Assembly (NCBI RefSeq): GCF_007896895.1
Contig: NZ_VOGW01000070.1
Coordinates: 1 to 37,707, forward strand
Origin: Streptomyces misionensis
GTDB taxonomy: Bacteria > Actinomycetota > Actinomycetes > Streptomycetales > Streptomycetaceae
DNA: 37,707 nucleotides
Reading direction: 5' to 3'
How positions within the stretch are numbered: position 1 is the first letter of the stretch; every line of letters starts with the position of its first letter. The translations under genes were made by a program, and so were the position numbers. The notes beneath the pieces were generated by a model that worked only from the letters and a program-made list of their open reading frames with translations, was not told where the DNA came from and did no database searches. Shown here in pieces: positions 7,490-14,921 of the stretch.

Positions 7490-8533
7490 TCAGCCGACCG
7501 GCACCCCGGCCTCCAGGTACAGCGCGGTGCCGCGCTCGCGGGCGCGCAGGGCCCAGCGCAGCCGCTCGTAGCGGACCGGCGGCAGCATGCCCGCGGCCTC
7601 CTGCTCGGTGGCGAAGCGCCAGGCCCGTAGCTCCGGGCCCGGCAGCAGCACCCGGGATGCCTCGTCGGAGGTCAGCCGACCGCCGTCGAACAGCAGCCGG
7701 AGCCCGCCGTAGCCGGGCGGCACGGGCCGTTCCCAGTCCACCACGAGCAGCCGGGGCACTTCCTCCATCCGTATCCCGGTCTCCTCGGCGACCTCCCGCA
7801 TGCCCGCGCGGGCCGGGGCCTCGCCCCGTTCCACCACCCCGCCGGGGAACTCCCAGCCGGGCTTGTAGGTGGGGTCCACGAGCAGCACCCGGTCCCGCTC
7901 GTCGAAGAGCAGCACCCCGGCGGCGAGGGTCTCGGAGGTGGGCTCGGGGGTCTGCACGATGTCGCAGGGGGCGAAGTCGCCGCCGCCGAGGGCGTCCGCG
8001 ATCCGTACGGCGGTCTCGTAGGGGGTCAGCGCGCTGGTGTCCACGAGATGGGCGTCGGCGGTGAGCCAGGAGGCGAGGGCGGCGTGGTACGGCTCGATGT
8101 GCTGGTAGGACCACTGGCGGACCCGTATCTCGCCGTCGGGCGGGTCGGGCGGTGCCTCCCGCCCGGCTATGCGTTCACGCAGGATCGTTTCGGCCGGGGC
8201 GAGGAGCAGATGCCGTACGGGGATGCGGCGGGCGGCGAGGCCGCCGAAGATCTCGTCGCGGTACTCCTGGCGCAGCAGGGTCATCGGCACCACGAGGGTG
8301 CCGCCCAGCTCGGCGAGCATCGCGGCCGCCGTGTCGACCACGAGCCGGCGCCAGATCGGCAGGTCCTGGAAGTCGCCGACCTCGGCGAGGTGTTTGGGCG
8401 GCAGCAGGTGTGCGAGCGACCCGCCGATGATCTCGGGGTCGAAGAGCGTGCTGTGCGGGATCAGTTCGATCAGTTCCCGTGCGGTCGTGGTCTTTCCCGC
8501 ACCGAACGCGCCGTTGATCCAGACGACGGTCAC
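7490..8533 (-). CDS. TmrB-like P-loop ATPase fused to a Nudix hydrolase
   Basis: A 347-residue two-domain protein. Residues 1 to about 185 begin VTVVWINGAFGAGKTTTA, a Walker A site in the same context as the start of Bacillus TmrB (tunicamycin resistance), and share further TmrB landmarks (FDPEIIG, an F-Q-x-L-P-x-W-R segment, VVPMTL). Residues about 203-340 are a Nudix domain whose box runs from GGVVERGE to REVAEETG (about 231-253), with all catalytic Glu and Arg positions kept. The GTG start is chosen because GAGGGGGAG precedes it and the P-loop strand follows at once; the open frame continues upstream without homology. The product may be a nucleotide-handling or resistance protein. Family calls are strong; function is inferred. 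Confidence 0.85.
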   Translation of the reverse strand: MTVVWINGAFGAGKTTTARELIELIPHSTLFDPEIIGGSLAHLLPPKHLAEVGDFQDLPIWRRLVVDTAAAMLAELGGTLVVPMTLLRQEYRDEIFGGLAARRIPVRHLLLAPAETILRERIAGREAPPDPPDGEIRVRQWSYQHIEPYHAALASWLTADAHLVDTSALTPYETAVRIADALGGGDFAPCDIVQTPEPTSETLAAGVLLFDERDRVLLVDPTYKPGWEFPGGVVERGEAPARAGMREVAEETGIRMEEVPRLLVVDWERPVPPGYGGLRLLFDGGRLTSDEASRVLLPGPELRAWRFATEQEAAGMLPPVRYERLRWALRARERGTALYLEAGVPVG

Positions 8534-8680
8534 GGACTCCCCCTCTTCTGTTGGCCCCCTGAGGCTTGCCCGTTCCACCCTGCCACGGAAACCCCGTCCC
8601 GGTGAGGGCACGGTAAAGCGCGTGCCGGGGTCCCGCGGCAGGACACCGGCACGCGCTCTCACCGGGGTGCGGCGGCCCCG

Positions 8681-8875
8681 CTACTCCTGCTCGGCGGCCG
8701 GGGCGTCGGCGGGCGCGAAACTCTCGTGGCTGACCAGGTCGCCGGCCGAGTGCAGGGTGCCGGAGACGTTGAGGTCGTCGAGGGGGCCCCGGTCCGCCGC
8801 GTGCGACGGGGTGACGGCGGCCACCACGAAACCGGTGGCGAGGGAGGCGAGGGCGAGGATGCTGCGCTTCTTCAT
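8681..8875 (-). CDS. Small secreted protein, function unknown
   Basis: A 64-residue protein. The first 25 or so residues, MKKRSILALASLATGF onward, form a clear Sec signal peptide with a likely cut after PSHA. The mature peptide is about 39 residues, acidic, with the segment LNVSGTLHSAGDLVSH and an Ala/Pro/Glu-rich tail. There is no cysteine and no sortase or lipobox motif. GGAG motifs lie upstream of the ATG at both short and long spacing. It is divergent from the conserved hypothetical gene at 9027. I do not recognise a named family; similar tiny exported peptides are common in Streptomyces. Confidence 0.65.
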   Translation of the reverse strand: MKKRSILALASLATGFVVAAVTPSHAADRGPLDDLNVSGTLHSAGDLVSHESFAPADAPAAEQE

Positions 8876-9026
8876 ACTCCGATCAACTCCGCGAACGGCC
8901 CGGGGGTCACGCGGATACCGCCGTGACGCCGAAATCCCCTGGCCGCGGCGCCGGCCGCGCCGGTAGCGTCGGGGGCCCCGGCCCGCCCGCAGCGGCCACG
9001 GGCCACCGCACCGGAAGAGCGAGACC

Positions 9027-9431
9027 ATGACCCACGCCCGCCCCACCACCACCCTCTGGCGCCCCACCGGCCCCAGGGAACTGGAGCTGGTACGCGAGCT
9101 GGAGTGGCGGGCCTGGCCGCCCCGGCTGCCGGAACAGCCGATCTTCTACCCGGTGCTCAACGAGGACTACGCGATCCGGATCGCCCGGGACTGGAACGTA
9201 CGGCACGACGGCGCCGGGTTCGTGACGCGCTTCGAGGTCGATTCCGCCTTCCTCCGCCGCTATCCGGTGCGCCGGGCCGGCGGTGAGACCATTCTCGAAC
9301 TGTGGGTACCCGCCGAGGAGTTGACGGAGTTCAACCGGCATATCGTGGGGCCGATCGAAGTCGTGCACGAGTTCCGGCGAGGCATCCGGGCGGGCGCGGC
9401 CGGAACCTCGTCGCACAAGGAGCACGCGTGA
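9027..9431 (+). CDS. Conserved hypothetical protein
   Basis: A 134-residue soluble protein with the conserved run LEWRAWPPRLPEQPIFYPVL, then NEDYAIRIARDWNV, GFVTRFEVDSAFL and EFNRHIVGPIEVVHEF. I recall close relatives in Streptomyces carrying the label ADP-ribosylation/crystallin J1, but nothing in the sequence shows an ADP-ribosylglycohydrolase active site, so that label should not be taken as function. The ATG start has only a weak purine-rich stretch upstream. The last codons overlap the GTG of the next gene in a GTGA arrangement, so the two are translationally coupled. Confidence 0.75.
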   Translation: MTHARPTTTLWRPTGPRELELVRELEWRAWPPRLPEQPIFYPVLNEDYAIRIARDWNVRHDGAGFVTRFEVDSAFLRRYPVRRAGGETILELWVPAEELTEFNRHIVGPIEVVHEFRRGIRAGAAGTSSHKEHA

Positions 9432-10210
9432 GCCCCGCGTTCCCGTCCGGCACGGCCGGCGCCGGCCTCGGCGAGGTGATCGAGGACGTCGCACGGTCGG
9501 CCGACCGGCTGGCCTCGGCGGCGGCCGGACTGTCCGGCCCCGCGCTGCGGGCGCCCTCGGGGCTGCCCGGCTGGACGCGCGGACATGTGCTCGCCCACGT
9601 CGCTCATGGCGCCGACGCCTATGTGTGGCTGCTGGGGCTCGCCCGCACCGGCCGCGCGCCCGGTCCGCGCGCGGACGCGGCCGCGGGGGCGGCGCGGGTC
9701 GCGCGGGAGGCCGTGCTGCCCGCCGAGCTGCTCACCGCCCGGCTGCGGGCGAGCCTCGACCGGTTCACGGCCGACGCCCGGGAGCTGCCCGCGCCCGCCT
9801 GGGACCGGCTGGTCCCGGCGCTGGCCGGCTGGCGCCATCCGGCCTGGTACCTGCTGCTGCGCTGTCTGCGCGAGCTGGAGACCCACCACCTCGACCTCGG
9901 CACCGGGTACGGCACCGCGCGGTGGCCGGACCGGTACGTCTCCTGGGCCCTGGACGACACCCTCGGCACCCTCCGGGCGCGGCGTTTTCCGCTCGCTTCC
10001 GTGACGGCGGTCGATCTGGGCCGCCGCTGGACGGTGTCGGCCGAGGGCCCGGCGGTCACCGGCGAGGGCCACCGCCTCCTGGGCTGGCTCACCGGACGGC
10101 TCCCCGCCGGCGGGCTGCGGACCGACGGGCCCTCCCTCCCCTCACCCGACCTGCCCGCCTGGCCGCAGCCTCCGCTGCCCGGTTGGGGCCGGGTCGGCGA
10201 CGAAGGGTGA
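9428..10210 (+). CDS. Maleylpyruvate isomerase-family mycothiol-dependent enzyme
   Basis: A 260-residue member of the DinB/MDMPI superfamily, metal-dependent thiol transferases and isomerases that use mycothiol in actinobacteria. The N-terminal domain shows LPGWTRGHVLAHVAHGAD (metal-ligand His near residues 53-60) and RELETHHLDLGTGY (near 150). The C-terminal part is the small MDMPI-type domain (VDLGRRWTVSAEGP, HRLLGWLTGR). The start is the GTG overlapping the upstream stop, with AAGGAG 7 nt before it. The sister gene upstream is co-translated. The substrate is unknown. Confidence 0.85.
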   Translation: MSPAFPSGTAGAGLGEVIEDVARSADRLASAAAGLSGPALRAPSGLPGWTRGHVLAHVAHGADAYVWLLGLARTGRAPGPRADAAAGAARVAREAVLPAELLTARLRASLDRFTADARELPAPAWDRLVPALAGWRHPAWYLLLRCLRELETHHLDLGTGYGTARWPDRYVSWALDDTLGTLRARRFPLASVTAVDLGRRWTVSAEGPAVTGEGHRLLGWLTGRLPAGGLRTDGPSLPSPDLPAWPQPPLPGWGRVGDEG

Positions 10211-10310
10211 CCCGGCCGACGCCGACGAGCCACCGAAGCGAGCGAGCCGACCCGAATCAGAGGGCCGGCCAAAGCGCACACGTCCGAACGGCGAAGGGTG
10301 TGCCACCCGC

Positions 10311-10395
10311 ACCCCTTTCGAAGTCCGAGATCATCCGCTGCTTGAAACGACACATCGCCCGCGAGGTCTACGGCCTACTCGTCCCGCGAACCTGA
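10311..10395 (+). pseudogene. C-terminal remnant of an IS110-type transposase
   Basis: A short open segment reads PLSKSEIIRCLKRHIAREVY followed by a few residues and a stop. This closely resembles the extreme C-terminus of IS110-family transposases in Streptomyces. The rest of the element is absent: the frame upstream runs into the mycothiol-enzyme region without homology. About 45 bp later a second short frame (ending at 10502) reads NRILTFLDSYKSIGSRVTNL; it may be another decayed fragment, but I do not recognise it. Confidence 0.55.
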
Positions 10396-10498
10396 GCGCA
10401 CCCACCTGCCCGCGAAGATCCGGCAACCGCATCCTGACCTTCCTCGACAGCTACAAGAGCATCGGCAGCCGCGTCACCAACCTGTCCGGACAGCACAC

Positions 10499-11440
10499 CT
10501 AGAGCCGCGCCGCCCCCCGCAGCAGCGTGGCCGCCGCGGCGCCGACCAGGCCCGCGTCGGTGCCCATCTGGGCGGGTACGACCGTCAGCCGCCGTACGAA
10601 GGAGAGGGTGGCGTAGTCGGTGAGCGCCTTGCGCAGCGGCGTGAAGAGGACGTCGCCCGCGTTGCCGACGCCGCCGCCGATCACCGCGATGTCGATCTCG
10701 ACCAGGGTGGCGGTGGCGGCGATACCGGCGGCGAGGGCCCGCGCGGCCCGTTCGAAGGACGCCGTCGCGACCGGGTCGCCCGACCGGGCGGCGGCGGCCA
10801 CCGCGGCGGCCGAGGTGTCGCCGTCCGGGCCCGGGACCCAGCCTTCGTCCAGGGCGCGGCGGGCGATGTTGGGACCGCTGGCGATGCGCTCCACGCAGCC
10901 GCGCGAGCCGCACGGGCAGGGATCGCCGTCGAGGTCGACGCTGATGTGGCCGATGTGCCCGGCGTTGCCGGTGGGCCCGGGGTGCAGCCGTCCGTCGAGC
11001 ACCAGACCGCCGCCCACCCCGGTGGAGACCACCATGCACAGCGCGTTGTCGTGGCCGCGGGCGGCGCCCTGCCAGTGCTCGGCCGCGGTGATCGCCACCC
11101 CGTCGCCGATCAGCTCCACCGGCAGCCCGCCCGTGGCCGCCCGCACGCGCTCGACCAGCGGGAAGTCCCGCCACCCCGGCACGTTCACGGGGCTGACGGT
11201 GCCCGCGACGGCGTCCACGGGGCCCGCGCTGCCGATGCCGACCGAGCGGACGTTCCCCCACACGGACGATGCGGCGAGGTCGGCGAGCACCTCCTCGACG
11301 GCCCGCATCACCGTTTCGCCGTCGTGCCGGGCGGGCGTGGCGCGCTGGGCCCGCTCCAGGATCAGTCCGCGGCCGTCCACCAGTCCGCCGGCGATCTTGG
11401 TACCGCCGATGTCCAGGGCTGCCACGAGGTCGGTGCGCAT
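10499..11440 (-). CDS. ROK-family sugar kinase (glucokinase type)
   Basis: A 313-residue ROK protein without an N-terminal HTH, hence a kinase and not a NagC-like repressor. The phosphate loop DIGGTKIAGG is at about residues 10-19, the catalytic region is in ELIGDGVAITAAEHW, and the ROK zinc signature runs from GHIGHISVDLDG to CPCGSRGCVERIASG. It probably phosphorylates glucose or another hexose at the expense of ATP. The ATG has GGGGAG 11 nt upstream; the open frame continues upstream without homology. It is divergent from a LacI repressor, implying control by the operator between them. The sugar is unknown. Confidence 0.92.
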   Translation of the reverse strand: MRTDLVAALDIGGTKIAGGLVDGRGLILERAQRATPARHDGETVMRAVEEVLADLAASSVWGNVRSVGIGSAGPVDAVAGTVSPVNVPGWRDFPLVERVRAATGGLPVELIGDGVAITAAEHWQGAARGHDNALCMVVSTGVGGGLVLDGRLHPGPTGNAGHIGHISVDLDGDPCPCGSRGCVERIASGPNIARRALDEGWVPGPDGDTSAAAVAAAARSGDPVATASFERAARALAAGIAATATLVEIDIAVIGGGVGNAGDVLFTPLRKALTDYATLSFVRRLTVVPAQMGTDAGLVGAAAATLLRGAARL

Positions 11441-11550
11441 CAGAGTCGGATCTCCCCGTTGAACGTTCGAAAGAGCAAAGGACAGGCGGGCCGGCCGCGG
11501 CGGTGGGGGTGCGGGCCCGCGAAAAGCGGTGGACAGTCTCTCGCGCACCT

Positions 11551-11575
11551 GACAACGTTGTCCAGGCTCTATGCT
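11551..11575 (+). promoter_or_regulatory. LacI-type operator overlapping a promoter
   Basis: GACAACGTTGTC (11551-11562) is a perfect 12-bp palindrome of the central-CG type bound by LacI/GalR-family repressors. A -10-like TATGCT follows at 11570-11575, so the site would cover the promoter of the LacI gene. It is 110 bp upstream of the divergent ROK kinase gene, so both may be controlled. Confidence 0.7.
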
Positions 11576-11657
11576 CGACGCCACATCCTCATACCAGCCC
11601 ATGGGCCGTCGCATCACCCCCATGGGGAACACGGACGACAGGACAGGACAGCGCATC

Positions 11658-12707
11658 GTGCCCGAGACCACCCGCCGCGCAGAACGCTCCCCCGGGAACC
11701 GGTACGGCAACCGCCCGACGATGAAGGACGTGGCGGCGCGCGCGGGGGTGGGGCTGAAGACGGTGTCGCGGGTGGTCAACGGCGAGCCCGGGGTCACCCC
11801 GGACACCGAGCGCCGGGTGCAGGAGGCCATCGACGCCCTGGGCTTTCGCCGCAACGACAGCGCGCGGGTGCTGCGCAAGGGCCGCACGGCGAGCATAGGA
11901 CTCGTCCTGGAGGACCTCGCGGACCCCTTCTACGGCCCGCTGAGCCGCGCGGTGGAGGAGGTCGCCCGCTCGCACGGCGCGCTGCTGATCAACGGCTCCA
12001 GTGCCGAGGACCCGGAGCGGGAGCGGGAGTTGGCGCTGGCGCTGTGCGCGCGGCGGGTGGACGGCCTGGTGGTGATCCCGGCCGGGAGCGACCACCGCTA
12101 TCTGGAGCCGGAGATCCGGGCGGGCGTGGCGACGGTGTTCGTGGACCGTCCGGCCGGGCGGATCGACGCCGACGTGGTGCTGTCGGACAACTTCGGCGGG
12201 GCCCGCGACGGCGTGGCGCATCTGATCGCGCACGGCCACCGCAGGATCGGGTTCATCGGGGACATGCCCCGCATCCACACCGCGGCGGAGCGGCTGCGCG
12301 GCTACCGGGCGGCCATGGAGGACGCCGGGATACCGGTCGAGGACCGCTGGATGTCGCTCGGGGTGACGGTCCCGGAGCGGGTGCGCCGGGCGACGCAGGA
12401 GATGCTGTCCGGGCCCGATCCGGTCACCGCCGTCTTCACGGGCAACAACCGGGTGACGGTCACCGTGGTCCGGGTCCTCGCCGAGCAGTCCCGGCAGGTG
12501 GCACTGGTCGGGTTCGACGACTTCGAGCTGGCCGATCTGCTGCGGCCGGGCGTCACGGTCGTCGCGCAGGACGCGGCGGCCCTCGGCCGTACGGCGGCGG
12601 AGCGGCTCTTCCGGCAGCTGGACGGCGGGTTCGTCGCGCCGGAGCGGATCGAGCTGCCCACCCGGCTGGTCGAGCGCGGCTCGGGCGAGCTGCCCCCGGC
12701 CCGCTGA
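11658..12707 (+). CDS. LacI-family transcriptional regulator
   Basis: A 349-residue repressor. The HTH TMKDVAARAGVGLKTVSRVV is at about residues 21-40, followed by the hinge helix region NDSARVLRKGRTASIG, then a periplasmic-binding-protein-like sensor domain (VDGLVVIP, HRRIGFIGD, AVFTGNN, VALVGFDDFELADLL). The start is uncertain: I prefer the GTG preceded by AGGACAG. ATGs at 11622 and 11601 in frame would add 12 or 19 residues. It lies downstream of its probable operator and divergent from the ROK kinase, so the effector is probably a sugar. The next gene starts 7 bp after its stop. Confidence 0.9.
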   Translation: MPETTRRAERSPGNRYGNRPTMKDVAARAGVGLKTVSRVVNGEPGVTPDTERRVQEAIDALGFRRNDSARVLRKGRTASIGLVLEDLADPFYGPLSRAVEEVARSHGALLINGSSAEDPERERELALALCARRVDGLVVIPAGSDHRYLEPEIRAGVATVFVDRPAGRIDADVVLSDNFGGARDGVAHLIAHGHRRIGFIGDMPRIHTAAERLRGYRAAMEDAGIPVEDRWMSLGVTVPERVRRATQEMLSGPDPVTAVFTGNNRVTVTVVRVLAEQSRQVALVGFDDFELADLLRPGVTVVAQDAAALGRTAAERLFRQLDGGFVAPERIELPTRLVERGSGELPPAR

Positions 12708-12714
12708 GGCGCCC

Positions 12715-13449
12715 ATGGCCACGCTGGAGGAGCTGGGGCTCGCCGGGGCGCCGCGCGAGGATCCGCTGACGTACCCGGGTGCCTGGCCCGCCGCCTCCGG
12801 GGTGCTGCACGGCGACCGGTGGCTGCCGCCGGAGCGGCTGGTGTACGCGGACCGGTCGCCGTTGCTCGCGGTCGGCTCCAACGCCTGCCCCGGCCAACTG
12901 CGGCACAAGCTGGCCGAGTTCGGGCTGGGCTCCGCACCCGTGCCGATGGTTCTGGCCACCGTGACCGGTGTGGGCGTGGGGGTCTCCGCGCACGTCAGCC
13001 GCATGGGCTATGTCTCCGCCTCCCCGGTCGAGGCGCCCGGCGAGACGGTGAGCTTGTTCGTCCTCTGGCTGGACCGGCGGCAGCTGGACGTGATCGACGC
13101 CAGCGAGGGCGTGCCGCTGCCGGACGGCAACTTCCGGCGGGCCTGGCTGCCCGCGCCGGACGTGCGGATCGAACTGGCCGACGGGGTGGCGCTGCCGGGC
13201 GTCCACGCGTACGTCAATCGGCACGGCGTGCTGCGCGACGGCGCCGAACGCCCCCGCGCCCATCCGGGGCAGCGCCCGCTGCTCACCGAACTCCTCGGCG
13301 CCTGCGCCGAGTTGCGGGAGCTGTTCGGGACCACCCCGGAGGAGTTCAGCGCGCGGGCGCGCGGCGACGCCGGGCTGTGCGCGCGGGGCACCCGGCTGTT
13401 CGCCGAGCGGAACTGGGTGATGGCGTCCGGGCTCGAACGCCATCTGTGA
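12715..13449 (+). CDS. Conserved hypothetical with a gamma-glutamylcyclotransferase-like motif
   Basis: A 244-residue soluble protein. The segment LLAVGSNACPGQL (about residues 50-62) resembles the first loop, (Y/V)GSN, of the gamma-glutamylcyclotransferase (GGCT/AIG2) fold, and LFVLWLDRRQLDVIDASEG could be the strand and helix carrying the acidic residue of that fold. I do not recognise a characterised relative. It begins 7 bp after the LacI stop, so it is probably in the same transcript, but a role in sugar control is not evident. It converges with the lyase gene 15 bp downstream. Confidence 0.65.
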   Translation: MATLEELGLAGAPREDPLTYPGAWPAASGVLHGDRWLPPERLVYADRSPLLAVGSNACPGQLRHKLAEFGLGSAPVPMVLATVTGVGVGVSAHVSRMGYVSASPVEAPGETVSLFVLWLDRRQLDVIDASEGVPLPDGNFRRAWLPAPDVRIELADGVALPGVHAYVNRHGVLRDGAERPRAHPGQRPLLTELLGACAELRELFGTTPEEFSARARGDAGLCARGTRLFAERNWVMASGLERHL

Positions 13450-13464
13450 CGGGCCCCGGTCCGG

Positions 13465-14763
13465 CTACTGCGCGGAGGCGGTGAGGTCGCCGCGCCGGGG
13501 CGCCGCGAAGCTCTCCAGGACGGCCCGGGTCAGGCCGGTGCGCTCCTCGACCTCGGCGGGGTCGAGGGCTCCGCAGTCCAGGCCGCGCAGCAGATAGCCG
13601 CCGAGGGCCTTGGCGGTGGCGGGCTCGTCCATGACGTCGCCGCCGGCCCGGCTCGCGTAGCGGGCGAGGCGGTCCGCCGCCTGCTCGAAGCCCTCGCGGT
13701 AGAAGGCGAAGACGGCGGCGTAGCGGGTCGGGAGGTGGCCGGGGTGCATGTCCCAGCCCTGGTAGTAGGCGCGGGCCAGGGCGCGGCGGGTGAGGCCGTA
13801 GTGCAGTCGCCAGGCGTCGTGCACCTGGGCCGTGGGGCCGACCGGCAGGACGTTGGTGGAGCCGTCCGAGAGGCGTACGCCGGTGCCCGCGGCGGCGACC
13901 TGCATGACCGCCTTGGCGTGGTCGGCGGCCGGGTGGTCGCCGGCCTGGTGGGCGGCGGACACCCCGAGGCAGGCGCTGTAGTCGAAGGTGCCGTAGTGCA
14001 GCCCGGTGGCGCGGCCCTCGGCGGCCTGGATCATACGGGCGACGGTGGCGGTGCCGTCGGTGGCGAGGATGGCCTGGCTGGTCTCGATCTGGATCTCGAA
14101 GCCGAGCCGTCCGGCGTCGAGCCCATGGGTCTCCTCGAAGGCCTCCAGGAGCCGTACGAAGGCGCTCACCTGCTCGGGATAGGTGACCTTCGGCAGGGTG
14201 AGCGCCAGGCCGTCGGGCAGGCCGCCCGCCGCCATCAGTCCGGTGAGGAAGACGTCGAGGGTGCGGATGCCCCGTTCGCGCACGGCGGCCTCCATGCACT
14301 TCATGCGGATGCCCATGTACGGCGCCGCCGTGCCGTCGCCGGCGGCCTCGGCGATCAGCCGGGCGGCACGGGCCGCGTCCGCGTCCTCCTCGGCGTCGGG
14401 GCGGGGTCCGTAGCCGTCCTCGAAGTCGACCCGCAGGTCCTCGATCGGCTCGCGCTCCAGCTTGGCGCGGACGCGGGAGTGGACCGGCTCGGCGAGGTCG
14501 TCGGCGAGGCCGAGGACGGCCGCGAAGGAGGCGGCGTCCGGGGCGTGTTCGTCCAGCGCGGCCAGTGCCCGGTCGCCCCAGGAGCGGACGGTGTCGGCGG
14601 CGAAGACGTCGCCGGGCACATAGACGGTGTGAACGGGCTGCCGGGTGCCGGGGTCCCCGGGGTAGCGGCGCGCGAGTTCCGCGTCGACCGGTGCGAGCAA
14701 GGCGCCGATCTCCTCGCCGACGGCGCCGGTGAGGCTTGTCGCCACCTTCTCCTGCTGACCCAT
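13465..14763 (-). CDS. HpcH/HpaI aldolase / citrate lyase-family protein (DUF6986 type)
   Basis: A 432-residue TIM-barrel lyase-like protein. Landmarks are VDFEDGYGPR (the metal-binding acidic loop seen in citrate lyase beta and malate synthase relatives), MGIRMKCMEA, LTLPKVTYPEQV, GFEIQIETSQAIL (catalytic or metal Glu) and GLHYGTFDYSA. The late segment QGWDMHPGHLPTRY also fits. Such proteins handle small 2-oxo or hydroxy acids such as glyoxylate adducts; in actinomycetes relatives occur with allantoin and glyoxylate genes. The ATG is preceded by GGAGGGTG. A 24-bp palindromic site upstream suggests control by a dimeric repressor. The exact reaction is unknown. Confidence 0.82.
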   Translation of the reverse strand: MGQQEKVATSLTGAVGEEIGALLAPVDAELARRYPGDPGTRQPVHTVYVPGDVFAADTVRSWGDRALAALDEHAPDAASFAAVLGLADDLAEPVHSRVRAKLEREPIEDLRVDFEDGYGPRPDAEEDADAARAARLIAEAAGDGTAAPYMGIRMKCMEAAVRERGIRTLDVFLTGLMAAGGLPDGLALTLPKVTYPEQVSAFVRLLEAFEETHGLDAGRLGFEIQIETSQAILATDGTATVARMIQAAEGRATGLHYGTFDYSACLGVSAAHQAGDHPAADHAKAVMQVAAAGTGVRLSDGSTNVLPVGPTAQVHDAWRLHYGLTRRALARAYYQGWDMHPGHLPTRYAAVFAFYREGFEQAADRLARYASRAGGDVMDEPATAKALGGYLLRGLDCGALDPAEVEERTGLTRAVLESFAAPRRGDLTASAQ

Positions 14764-14778
14764 CCCACACCCTCCAAT

Positions 14779-14808
14779 TTCCGCTCTACGGAATCAACAA
14801 TCCGTAGA
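14779..14808. promoter_or_regulatory. Palindromic operator upstream of the lyase gene
   Basis: TCTACGGA (14785-14792), 8 bp, then TCCGTAGA (14801-14808) is a perfect inverted repeat. It overlaps a second one, TTCCG-N5-CGGAA (14779-14793). The site sits 16-45 bp before the lyase start. Overlapping half-sites of this kind fit an IclR-type regulator such as the allantoin/glyoxylate repressor AllR; that assignment is inference. Confidence 0.6.
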
Positions 14809-14869
14809 ATGAAGTTATCCGGCGTGGTTCCCGCTGGTCAACACCTCCGTGGCGTCTCCAGGATGCACC

Positions 14870-14904
14870 GAGGCCCCCGTGACCGCGCGGGTCACGGGGG
14901 CCTC
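14870..14904. terminator. Strong hairpin terminator after etfA
   Basis: A perfect 15-bp stem, GAGGCCCCCGTGACC with its complement, closes a 5-nt loop. It lies 17 bp beyond the etfA stop and has no U-tract, so it would stop transcription leaving etfA and shield the lyase promoter region. Confidence 0.85.
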
Positions 14905-14921
14905 GCAGAGCCCTGCGGGGA

